From positions 4,944,610 through 5,008,609 of the forward strand of contig CM067095.1 of the NCBI GenBank assembly GCA_034008185.1: a stretch of 64,000 nucleotides of DNA, written 5' to 3'. Source of the DNA: Gorsachius magnificus. Its lineage: Eukaryota; Chordata; Aves; Pelecaniformes; Ardeidae. Shown here in pieces: positions 54,547-64,000 of this stretch (positions are counted from its first letter, which is position 1; each line of letters opens with the position of its first letter). A program made the position numbers and the translations under genes. The notes under the pieces are model-generated. The model did not search any database. It was not told the DNA's origin and worked only from the letters and a program-made list of their open reading frames with translations.

Positions 54547-54668
54547 GCTCTTACAGAATGACCTTGCACTGAGCCTTTGTGGAAGAAGCAAGATTTAAAC
54601 ATCAGTTCTTCAATGTGCATCCTTCTATTCAAATTTGACCCCCGACCAGTTTCAAAAAATGCATACAG
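54547..54668 (+). other. TANGO2: TANGO2 exon carrying the start codon
   Basis: The acceptor is 'ttactttgtag' (exon from 54547), or alternatively 'ctcttacag' (exon from 54557). Short 5' UTR, then ATG at 54613. A strong donor follows 'gcatacag|gtaaag' (GT at 54669-54670). The 5' UTR part contains an in-frame stop upstream of the ATG, which supports this as the true start. Confidence 0.85.
54613..54668 (+). CDS. TANGO2: TANGO2 coding exon 1
   Basis: Encodes residues 1-18 plus two bases of codon 19 (Arg). It contains the conserved Met-Cys N-terminus and the [13 protein letters not shown] block, the most characteristic N-terminal signature of the family. The exon ends in phase 2 at 'ag|gtaaag'. 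Confidence 0.93.
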
Positions 54669-57600
54669 GTAAAGATGGTTCTAGTTAAAACAGACTTGTT
54701 TCTATAATTTTTTTATACAATTTCTTTTTGTAGCCAATGTTTGAATTAGAAACTCAAGTCAGTATTAGGTATTCAGTTATGCTTTTGTAATGTTTAACTT
54801 TAATTTTCCCCATTGGAGGACTTACTGTAACCTTCTGAGAACCCTTTGTTTCTAGACTATGTCAGAAAACTTGCCCTTTGGTGGTGGTCTATCATGTGGT
54901 ATGGGATCAATGCTTTAAATATTGTAATCCAGAGTTTGAAAGTCCTGCCTTTATCATTTAAACTAAGGGGAATTTTGTTTGTTAGGGTATCATAGCTATA
55001 GCAATGAGGTTCAGGAAAAAATGCAATTTCTTTCAGTAGGGTGGGTACGTTTAGGGCTTTCAATTTGAAATGAACAATTTTAATTTAGCTTGGAAAGTAA
55101 TGGGCAGACAGTAGAGCCCATCCCCTCCCCCAAACCTGCTTGCAATTAAAATTTTAGGTAACAAACTAACAGTCATGTTAAAATTTTATGTAATTAAAAT
55201 TTAATTTTTAGGTAATAAACTAATAATCATGTGTATGACGTATTAGCCAAAAGCTTAAAACAAAACAAGCATCCATGCTTCTGTGTAAGTCTTACTGGAT
55301 GTGCTGATGTCATACAGTAAGTTTCCCAAACATTAAACTTCCTCTAATAATTTTGTCTCTCATTGCAGCCCTTAATTTTAAAAGTTCATATCCAACATCA
55401 ATATCTTTGAGTACATTCAGTATGTAATAGAAAGATAGCACTTCAAGCCAGTAAGAAGACTATAGAGTCCTATTGCTTCCTGTATCTATACATACTGTAT
55501 AGGTTCCATATTACTCTGTGGGGTGCAAGTATTGGTATTCATCCAGAAACTGTCAGTCAGTATGCTCAGTAAATCATTGTGCCTTTCATTGACTTGTTTT
55601 TCTGCCCTTGTGTATCGAGAAGCAAGTTGCCATTCTGTAGAAAGAAAGGAAATGAGAACTGAAACTTCAATTGTCCATAGAGTGCGTTCCTTTCTGCATC
55701 TGGAATGTGCCTAAAAGGGGGTTTTGTTTATTATGTGACTGGTGTTGAATTAATTTATCTGTTTATTTGGTCTGACTTTCTTTGTGTTGCTAGTTAGCAA
55801 AAGACAGATTCATCAATTTGATGCCTCTTGGGAAAATCCTTTGGATGTAAACTAGCTGTTTGCCAAGTGAACTTTCTGCCATGATCAATATTTAAAAGTA
55901 AAACTTATAGTAGTTTGCTTCCTATAGAAAATTGCATCAAGATTGAAATTATTGATTTATAGCAGAAAACAACTGGCTATCAGTGTCAAAATAGGAATAC
56001 ACTTTTGAGATGTTTTGGCACAAATTCAGGAATATTTAATTGTATTTAACTTTCTTTGGACCTTTTGTTAAGCTCTATACCTCTCTGAGATAATTACTCT
56101 GACCATCTGTTTCAGTGATAAGTGCCGGGCCATAGTGTTCTTGGTTTCAGTTTTAACGTCAGATACGTAACTTTAGTCCCCATTTTTTTCTTAACACACC
56201 ATAACTAAATCTTTTTGCTTGTCTTTATTTGGAAGAATGTTGAAGGTTCTTTCTTCTTAAATTCTTCCCTCTACTTTGCCTCTCTAACTAAATGAAAGTG
56301 TCTAAAGTAGGCATTAAAACTTGAAAAGACAAACTGCGTTATCATTGGCCATTTTACTGTAGCCAATAAACTTTCTCAAGCTAAAACATGTTCTCCATAA
56401 CATTTAGGAGAATTTTCCATCCAGGTAGACTTTGGTTTCTAGAGCAGTACATTGGCCAATTTGCATAAGCACCTAATTGAGCAAAAAGCTTACAGTTCAC
56501 CTTTGTGATGCACTAATGAATCTCTATCTTCCTGTGCCCTTGCAACTTGCTGTTCTACCCTTTTTCCTCTGTGTTGTCTCCATGGGCCTATTTGTAGTAA
56601 AGTTTAGTACATTGTAACAAACATTTTACTGTAGTCCATTATTGTCAAAGGTAACATCCTGCCTTTACATCTTTCTGAACTATACTGTGTGCTCTTACAA
56701 ATAAATACATGTTTCAAGCTTCAAAGCTATAATCACGGAATCTTTTTTTATGGAATGCAATTACGTTGTAGGAAATTGCTTTAATGGAATGATTTCTCAT
56801 GTTTTCATCTCTCTGCCTCAACATTAAAATAAATCTTAACACGTAAATCCTAATACAGTTGAATTATTTCAGCTATAAAAAGAGCTGAATAGGCTTTTTG
56901 CAATTTATTAGAAGATGAGGGTCACTTAATATTGCTCCTTCTCAGTATGATTATTTTTCATAAAAGACAAAATTAAGATGTTTTGGATATAGGGATCCTG
57001 TATACTGGCCTTGTGCTAAATTTAGGAGTCTGCATGTTTAACTTGAGATGGGGAATCTTCAATCACACCAGAAAGACTTTGCTTATTTTTAGTATTTAAA
57101 TACTATAAAGAAGCTGTGGTTTCATGTCAAGAATTATTGAAGGCAAAATATAATTGGAGCTTCAGGAATTGAGAAATGTACTTGACCCAAACTATTTTAT
57201 AGGAGTAGAGATGTTTGTTTAAAAAAAAAAATCTGTAAAAGGAGGATATTCAAGCAAGATGACAGAAATTTGGTAAACCAGCTGAAAGCCTATAGATTGA
57301 AAACTAGAACCAGCTAGAAGAGGGGAAACAATGCAAGTCTAAAAGGAATGATATTAGAATTATTTGGCATTGGAAAGATAAAAATGCACATGTGCTGTGC
57401 TTTCTAACAAATGCTATCTTTGTTGGGCAAATACTAAGTATCTTCCTTAGAGAAAGGATGCCATTGAAGTGTTAGACTTTTTTGTTTTCTCTATAGCTGA
57501 TTATAATTCCTTATCTGTAGTATTTCTAATGTGCAACTGGCGCTTCATGATCATGTTTTAAAACATTTAACACTGTGTTAATGAAGAGATGAATTTGCAG

Positions 57601-60600
57601 GAAAGGTCCAGAAACCTGCAGAAAATGTCATATTTGAATGCTGAATAAAGTTACAAGATTGCATTGGAATTGATTCTTGTGTGTTGTGGCTTAAAAATTG
57701 GAATTAAAATTGTATGGTCTAACTTCAGTTTACGGTAGCAAACTTGGCTTCTGCTGTGTAAATGTAATTGATGTGCAGCTGGTAGGAGGAACTGACAGTG
57801 AAGAAGATACCGAGGCTATAGGAAACTGGTTAAGAAAATCTGCAGGTTTCTGAAAGATGGCTTTTCATTAAAATGAAATATCAAGCAACATAGCCGGAGA
57901 GAATGGGGAACATTCACATGCACAATTGAAGCAAAGGCAAGTTGTGTTATGGGTAATAATGAGCAGGGCTTTGGAAGTGCTAGCTGTTGGGTCGTGGCAT
58001 GGTGTGGCGGAGTTGTGCGCAAGCGTGTCTGCAGTCACCTGTTGCCCTGAGTCTCCAGCATATGGCTTGCCTAGGGTTACAGTTGGCTATTGCCCTTTAC
58101 TCGGATCAGCCAAATCCATTACCTGCTCTTCAGGTAAGGATGTTCTACCAATGAAAAACACTTTTTTTATTTTTTTTTAAATTCCAAGATAATGATCGAA
58201 AAAAGACTGACGGAAGAGCAGCATGAAATGAAAGCTTATCCACAGATTTGAAAATGGCGGTGTCTGAATGCTGATTCTCAGCACAGAATCCCAGTAGCAA
58301 TTCTAACTCAAGCTTTTATTTGTAAGATACCCTGCATCTATTTGATGTTGCAATAAGTCATTAAATTGAGTTTCTGATGCTCTCTTTCATTGCTTTTGAA
58401 TAACAGAAAATGTTAACTTTCTCACTTTCAAAAGATGGATGTGCACAGTCAGATTAGCCTAGACTTTTATTTCTACTGTTCCAGTGCTAACACTGCTAAT
58501 GAAATGACTGTAGCATACATTCTGTAAGGTTATTGTGTGGTCTGTAAGGGAGTACACCAAACAAGTTGCTTTGTTTCAGTAACTTCTGCTGGATGAAATG
58601 GACAGGGAAACAGTTTTTGTTTTTCAAATCCTGAGATCTGAGGCTGTTCTAAATTCCAGCTGTCTAGCTGTACTATTTAAATCTTACCTGCCTTTTACAT
58701 TCACAGCCTGACTGGCTTGAACTGGTGTTATCATTGAATTTGACTGGTCTGCACTGCTACCAAGCCTGGAACTTTTGAGGAAGACTTGTCCTATCTTGTA
58801 TGTCCGTTGCTTCTTAAATATCATATTGAACTTCATCTTTTGAGTCTGCAGGTGCCATTTATGATAATTATCAAAGTACAGAGCAGAGGGAACCAGGCAG
58901 AGCTACCAGAATTTTCTGTCACTGCCATTACCTAATAACGTCTGGTAGTGTTTAATATCTGTTTGTTTTCTAAAATTATAAAGTTTTAGATGGCACGTGA
59001 AGAGCTGCAGCATGCTTTTTGTCAGGACAGCACTTAGTCTTGTGGAGTGATGTGTTTATTTGTAAATATAAATAATGGATTTAATCCAGCAGCATTTTTC
59101 AATTGCATATTATTTTTCATAACTTCTTCCTACCTCCTGATTGTGTAGCTTCCAGGGCTGCTTGTAATTTCTCAGCTGCAAGGGCTGGCTCTCACTGAAG
59201 ATTCAACTATTTTGTCCTACTGTTCTGGTAGAACTCAGATTATGCAAGCAACTACACATGCAAAAAACCTACAAAGCAACAAAAAACAGAGGGAAAAGGC
59301 CCCATCGAAATACCTCTTGATTGTGACAAAAATCCATGCCTTTTCCTTTTGCTTCTCTGCATCCTTGAGCATGCTGTCATTTCTTCAAACACATTTCAGT
59401 GGGGCTGGACCTTTGAGACTATCACAAATTTATCTCTCTTATGGGTACTTACAGACACAAGCATCTGACTTGTATCTTTGAACCACATAAGTAGGGTTTC
59501 AGGTGTTGAAGTTAGATTAAAAAATATTGTGACTACATGATCCTACGTAATGATCTAGTAAAAAAATACTCATGCTTTACATTTTTTTGTTACCTATATA
59601 TCTGTGGGTTACCTTTAAATTTTCTTTAATTAAGCTGTAACTTCACATGCTGAGGAATCTTAAGATTGCTTATGCAATCTTAATTAAATCTCTTGTGTTG
59701 TAAGTATTGTTCTTTGAAAACAATAGCTACCTCATTCATACAACAAGATAGACTTGCTGAATGTCTTAAGACAATGAGAGAGAAGGCTGCTGTCAGATGT
59801 CATTCGACCTTTACACTGAGCAATAAAGGTGAGATGGGAGGATAAAGGATGGTTTCATACCTAAAATGAGCTATAGCTGTGGCAAGAATTGGATTGGATT
59901 CTATTCTGGCCTGTACTGTGAGGCTCCTATTTGTAAATAATAATATCTCTCTCCTCTTGTGTTCTACAGGCTTATTCTAGCAGCTAATAGAGATGAATTT
60001 TACCACAGACCATCCAGATCAGCAGATTTTTGGGACAGCAGCAATGAGATACTTAGTGGTGTGTATGTCCTGTTGTTTTTAGAGGTTTTCATACAATTTA
60101 TAAGGGAATTATGGACTGGATTTTTTGGTTTTGCTATTGGGGTGGTGATGGTGCATTTCTGATAAGAAATACGCTTCTTCCCTACAATTCTAGGGATAAC
60201 GTCATAAGTTTGAAAGATGAGTTGTGCTATTATTATCTTATTTGCGTTTTAGTATCTTCTGGATTTTTTTCACAATTTTATGTTCTTTAACTGATTTTAG
60301 TCCGAGCAGTGCAATGGAAATACATTAGATTAATTTGTCCGTCACAAACGATTACTTTAACTTTGTCAGACTTCTTCAAATAGATCGAATTAGCTATTCC
60401 ATAGATTCATTGTCTGTAATAGTGACTTGAAATCGTTAAACCAAGACTCAAAAAAGTGAAAACTTGCTCATTTTTATTGGTTAATAATTTATAGGCTACA
60501 GAAGAATTTTAATTATTGATCCATTGGTTTATTAGCTTTCGTGTCTACATTTTGCTAAACTGATAGTACAGTCACTCGGCCGTCTGATTCTCTTTTGTAG

Positions 60601-63235
60601 GGAATCTATCTGTAGTCATTTTTAAGTATAATCAATACGTCTGCCTTTTCTCAGAAACAGAAATGAAGCTCTGGAAGACAAAGTATTATTTAAATGCAAG
60701 ATTTTCACTTTGCAAATACTCTTTGTTGATGCTGCGTGTTATTGTCATTGGCAGGGAGGCCTGTAAGGATAAATTACTCCCACGCACTCCAGCTCCCTTG
60801 CTTCTGAATTTCTGGCTGATGTTTCAGTTCCGTGCCAGGCGTTCTGGATGCTGCTTCCCCTGCTATGTAGCAGTTTAAAACAAACAAACAAAAAAACTGT
60901 CCTGAAAACTGAAGGGCCATGAATTTTTGTGTTATACCCTTGTCAGCTCTGTCCATATTTGGCTTAAGAAACCGGTATATGCTCCATCTAGGGGGTATAT
61001 GTGTGGAGATCCCATGAATGTATGCCTTTGACCTGATAACGTTATGTCAAATGAAAGCAGCGAGTTCAACCAAAATAAATCAAATTTATTCCTTGTGTGA
61101 CTTAAAAATGAAAAACTATTTTGCACTTCCAGCCATTTCGGAAAACAGGAATTGCTATATGTTAATTACTGGGTATTGGTCAACCAAGCTGTATGTTTTT
61201 CTTCTGTGTGCCTTTCAGTTAAGCTAGAGAACAATATTAAAAGTATTGTGTAAAGATGTGATGTAGCTAACCTCGATACTGAAGTTTTAGATACTGAAGA
61301 AGGAAAAAAGTTTCTGAATAAGGATCCAAAACCTGTACTTTTGATTTTCTAATGAAAGTTATCTTATGACATGATTCAGAATTAAAAGGTTTCTAACAGT
61401 ATTCATGTTATATTGAACTAGTTTTTGTTTTTCCATTAAATGCTTGCTGCTTAACATGAGCTCATTACAAATAGGTAGTGGTGGTTTGGTTGGTTTTTTT
61501 TTTAACTTGCACTCTTTCAAGAGGTTTGGTTATGAGCTTCACTTTTGTGGGTCCCCCTCCTCAATGTAAATTACTAGAGTCCAAGATTTTTATCAGTTAC
61601 CTAGCTTACTCTGATTTTTTTTCTGGTCACTTGGGAATTTAAACATGCAAATAACATTAATCATCTGAGATTTACTTTTGAGCTAACAATCATTCTGAGC
61701 CTACTTAAAGTGTTACACATATTTCGGCATATAAGCAAAGTTTATAACTTTGCTTTTATATTTAATTTTCTCATTATCTCTCATCCGTTATTGCAGTAGC
61801 TTGGAAACTATTTGATAGTGCAGAATTGGAGGGTGGATAATTTAAGTGGGCTTACCTCACTTGTCCAGAGAGAGTCTCGTACCTACTGCATTTTATCCAG
61901 CCTGATCAAGACTCGGGATTTGCATTAATAAATTCTGATTTAAGCTTGAGATTTTTAAAATTAATGTAATAGCCTAACTCTTACTTAATTCCATTAGGTC
62001 TGGATATGGAGGAAGGAAAAGAAGGTGGGACGTGGCTGGGAATCAGTAAAAAAGGGAAGATGGCAGCCCTGACAAACTATATGCAGCCAAAGGTTGATAT
62101 AAATGCCAGAGGAAGAGGTATGAAGGAGTAGAAATAGAAAAAGAAGAAAGTGGACAAACAAGCCCTGGTGTTCCAGTAAAATAGTGATGATTACAGTTTG
62201 GGTTTTTTTAACACTATGGACAAATAAATTGGTTATGTGCTGTAAACGGAATTTGTGAACTGATGACTTTGAGTACTTGCATGGGGAACTTGACTTGGAT
62301 AACGATATTCTAATCAAGCAGGCAAAAGTAAAATGAGTTGTAGTGCCTAGAGGTTGAGTTACATTCAGACAAGAAATGCAGCACCAACTGTCTTCTCTTG
62401 ACAGTAATTCTTATTAACAGTCAGAACAACTAGACAAGCATTGAGCTAGGTTTAGATTACAGTAGACATTTTAAAAATGTGTTATGTTCTTGTTCAAACA
62501 CCTAAGTCAGGGAAACAGCGCAACTTGGATTATGCTGGAGGTTAGTCTAAAAGATTATTGTAGTCCCTTCTCCCCTACACATTGATAAATCAGAGGAGCA
62601 GAAGTAATAAGAAAAAGCCCTCTTCCAAAAGACCGCATCTGTGGGGTTTTTTTAAGTAAAAATAGGTCTGTTTGTAACTGTCATATGGTACTGCATTGGA
62701 AATATATTGCAATGGCACAACATGTTATACAGAGAAACAAATGAACCGTGTCATTTGTAATTCATTTTAGGGTCATATATCAGGGAAATGAAGCAAGACA
62801 AGAAAGGTAGGATGAGAGGAAAAGCACATCCAGTATAGAATAGCTAGTAAATATGAATTCTGTAGAAATTTTGACCGAGAGCTTTTGACTGAGTACTTCA
62901 GAGTAAAAGTCAAGCTTTTAATGTGAACATGATACAATGCTGTAAGACTTTTAAAGGCTGGTGGTTGCTTGGTTTGGTTGGGGATTTTTGTTTTGTTTTT
63001 TTTTTCTCCACTGTTATACCCTGCTGGTAACAGGAATCTTATGTCTTACTGTTTGTTTTACCAAGACTGTCAGAATAGTGAGCTCACACAAAAGTTGCTC
63101 TATGTACTTCTCTTTCCTAGGTGCTCTTGTAACAAACTTCTTGACTGCAGATCTGGACAGCTACTCTTACTTGAAGAAAGTTTCAGTAGAAGGGCATCTT
63201 TACAATGGATTTAATTTACTAGCAGCTGACTTGAA
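54613..63235 (+). CDS. TANGO2: TANGO2, transport and Golgi organization 2 homolog (5' half, spliced; 3' end outside window)
   Basis: Join of 54613-54668, 59970-60058, 61998-62117 and 63121-63235: 380 coding bases, 126 codons plus two bases. All junctions have GT-AG signals and consistent phase. The product starts [19 protein letters not shown], carries the family-defining NRDE motif at residues 25-28, an EGGTWLGI block at 57-64, and [13 protein letters not shown] at 107-120. These match the N-terminal half of vertebrate TANGO2 (276 residues in human), roughly four residues in five identical by my recollection of the human protein. The family (NRDE/TANGO2, Pfam PF05742) has a conserved Cys2, resembling N-terminal-nucleophile hydrolases. 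TANGO2 proteins act in the cytosol and mitochondria and are linked to Golgi/ER organisation, heme handling and lipid metabolism; human loss causes a metabolic crisis disorder. The enzymatic role remains unsettled. Several substitutions relative to mammals (for example LL at 4-5, RS at 35-36) leave open a lineage-specific paralog, but no stop or frameshift is present. Confidence 0.93.
54669..59969 (+). other. TANGO2: TANGO2 intron between coding exons 1 and 2
   Basis: About 5.3 kb, A+T-rich. It contains a 54-bp-offset imperfect direct repeat at 55144-55233 and no other exon that I can support. It ends with a pyrimidine-rich acceptor, 'ctctcctcttgtgttctacag'. Confidence 0.85.
55144..55233 (+). 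repeat. Imperfect direct repeat, about 54-bp offset
   Basis: Copy one (55144-55180) and copy two (55192-55233) share 'aattaaaatt' and 'ttaggtaa.aaactaa.a.tcatgt'. Copy two has an extra A+T segment. This is a local duplication within TANGO2 intron DNA. Confidence 0.75.
59970..60058 (+). CDS. TANGO2: TANGO2 coding exon 2 (NRDE exon)
   Basis: Encodes residues 19-48 plus one base of Gly49, including [11 protein letters not shown] with the NRDE motif at 25-28 and ADFW..SNEILSG. Acceptor 'ttctacag|g'; donor 'cttagtg|gtgtgta'. Phase 2 in, phase 1 out. A read-through open frame continues to 60162 but is intronic after 60058: the homologous residues resume at 61998. Confidence 0.93.
60059..61997 (+). 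other. TANGO2: TANGO2 intron between coding exons 2 and 3
   Basis: About 1.9 kb of A+T-rich DNA with T-runs (for example 61495-61503). No additional exon or repeat that I can name. It ends with the acceptor 'cttaattccattag'. Confidence 0.85.
61998..62117 (+). CDS. TANGO2: TANGO2 coding exon 3
   Basis: 120 bases encoding Gly49 to Arg88 plus one base of Gly89. It contains [25 protein letters not shown] and ARGRG, all hallmark blocks of the family. Acceptor 'ccattag|gtctgg'; donor 'ggaagag|gtatga'. Phase 1 in, phase 1 out, so loss of this exon would keep the frame. Confidence 0.94.
62118..63120 (+). other. TANGO2: TANGO2 intron between coding exons 3 and 4
   Basis: About 1 kb. A T/G-rich stretch at 62955-63006 precedes a good polypyrimidine tract and the acceptor 'tacttctctttcctag'. 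Nothing else supported. Confidence 0.85.
63121..63235 (+). CDS. TANGO2: TANGO2 coding exon 4 (last in window)
   Basis: Encodes Gly89 to Leu126 plus two bases: [19 protein letters not shown], then [14 protein letters not shown], matching the conserved [26 protein letters not shown] region. The donor is 'cttgaa|gtaagt' (GT at 63236-63237). The following coding exons (the CYYGN and TYGLSNALL regions in relatives) are not in the window. Confidence 0.93.
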
Positions 63236-64000
63236 GTAAGTCTAAACATCACAGTTCAAATGTCAAAGGGAGAAATATGTACAGTGCTGCTATTATCTAT
63301 TCCTTAGCACAGAAGTGTAACAATACAGAAGCCTGTCATAAACTAAAGCTAGAGCTCTTCTTTTTTGTTAAGTGTTTTGTTACTCTAGTCATAATTTCCT
63401 TTGTTATTTTTTCATCTTTCAAACACTGGAGGGCTATCTTGTATTCTAATCATTGCTTCCCATAAAACTTGTTGTGACCCTTTCCCTAACAGGCCATAGT
63501 CAGTTTTTACCCTGAAGGCTACATGGCTTGTGTTTTGGAGAAGACAAAACCTTGGCTCCGTAATTTCTCAGAAACTTATTTTTTTCTCTGAGAGGTGGCA
63601 TGCTGTGGCAGAATTAGAATGACTGAAAGCTTTCAAGCTATTTATTCCTGTAAGAGCGACTGTATCATTAATCTTTGCTGAAACATTAAAAAAACTCAGG
63701 ATGTAACAAATACCTTAACTTCATCAAGTTCCTGTAGCTGAAGAAAGGACCTTGGATACTTGATTATAGTCAGTGTGGTTGGCACAGTCCTTTCCATTGC
63801 ACATGCATGTGTGTGCATGCAACTATATATGCTGATTTTTTTAATTTGCATTATGCCCGATCGGAAAGACTGGAAATCCAGGGCTGAGTCATCTCCAGGC
63901 TATGTATCAATTCTCAGTTAGAGGCATACTTCATGACCATAAGCAGGTATAAATTGCCAAGAGCACACTACTGCTTTGGAACACTTTCTGCAGAAGCATT
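63236..64000 (+). other. TANGO2: Start of next TANGO2 intron
   Basis: No homologous TANGO2 coding block is found to the window end. It contains a 24-base fully alternating purine-pyrimidine tract at 63798-63821. Nothing else seen. Confidence 0.8.

Noticed and set aside
60059..60162. Continuation of the 59959-60162 open frame past 60058
   Set aside because: The donor at 60059 and the resumption of conserved TANGO2 sequence at 61998 show this part is intron.
62969..63239. Two overlapping + strand frames starting before 63121
   Set aside because: Only 63121-63235 is TANGO2 exon; the upstream part is intron and polypyrimidine tract.
1..64000. tRNA, rRNA, known microRNA, CRISPR array or viral gene
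   Set aside because: I looked for cloverleaf motifs, regular spaced repeats and retroviral or phage motifs on both strands and saw none I could support.

Overview
This is a stretch of vertebrate nuclear DNA, most likely from a bird. The evidence is: widely spaced short exons with consensus splice sites; CpG-poor, visibly A+T-rich non-coding DNA broken by two sharp CpG islands; and chicken-repeat-1 (CR1) LINE copies, including a young-looking one whose 3' end has the typical avian 'aaggtccctt..aacccaaaccattctatga' form. There are no bacterial-style genes, operons or CRISPR arrays. Almost every open frame of 60-270 codons here is a chance frame in intron, intergenic DNA or GC-rich island.

The one gene I can identify securely is the 5' half of TANGO2 (transport and Golgi organization 2 homolog), on the + strand. 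Its non-coding first exon lies in the CpG island near 45.5 kb. The start codon is at 54613. Four coding exons (54613-54668, 59970-60058, 61998-62117, 63121-63235) join in phase to give the first 126 residues plus two bases, with the Cys2 N-terminus and the NRDE motif. The rest of the gene lies beyond the right edge.

Layout: (1) 1 to about 41 kb is A+T-rich and non-coding as far as I can support, with one internally deleted CR1 (about 15.16-15.74 kb, + strand), one antisense CR1 fragment (about 27.24-27.50 kb), homopolymer runs and small tandem duplications. In mammals the neighbour head-to-head with TANGO2 is ARVCF on the opposite strand. This block could be ARVCF's 5' intron or intergenic DNA, but no ARVCF coding exon is recognisable, so that is inference only. 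(2) 41.0-42.6 kb is a large CpG island with three inverted CCAAT boxes and plausible splice donors on both strands, probably a bidirectional promoter. (3) 42.6-45.2 kb holds a long, decayed antisense CR1/L3-type fragment and a MIR/CORE-SINE-like fragment. (4) 45.2-46.0 kb is a second CpG island with three direct CCAAT boxes, leading into TANGO2 exon 1. (5) 45.6-64 kb is TANGO2 introns and exons.

I found no convincing unknown system. The most interesting points are the paired CpG islands with mirrored CCAAT triads separated by an ancient LINE, an antisense open frame in TANGO2 intron 1 whose stop codon overlaps a polyadenylation signal, and a set of minus-strand exon-like segments in the left half that I think are mostly chance.
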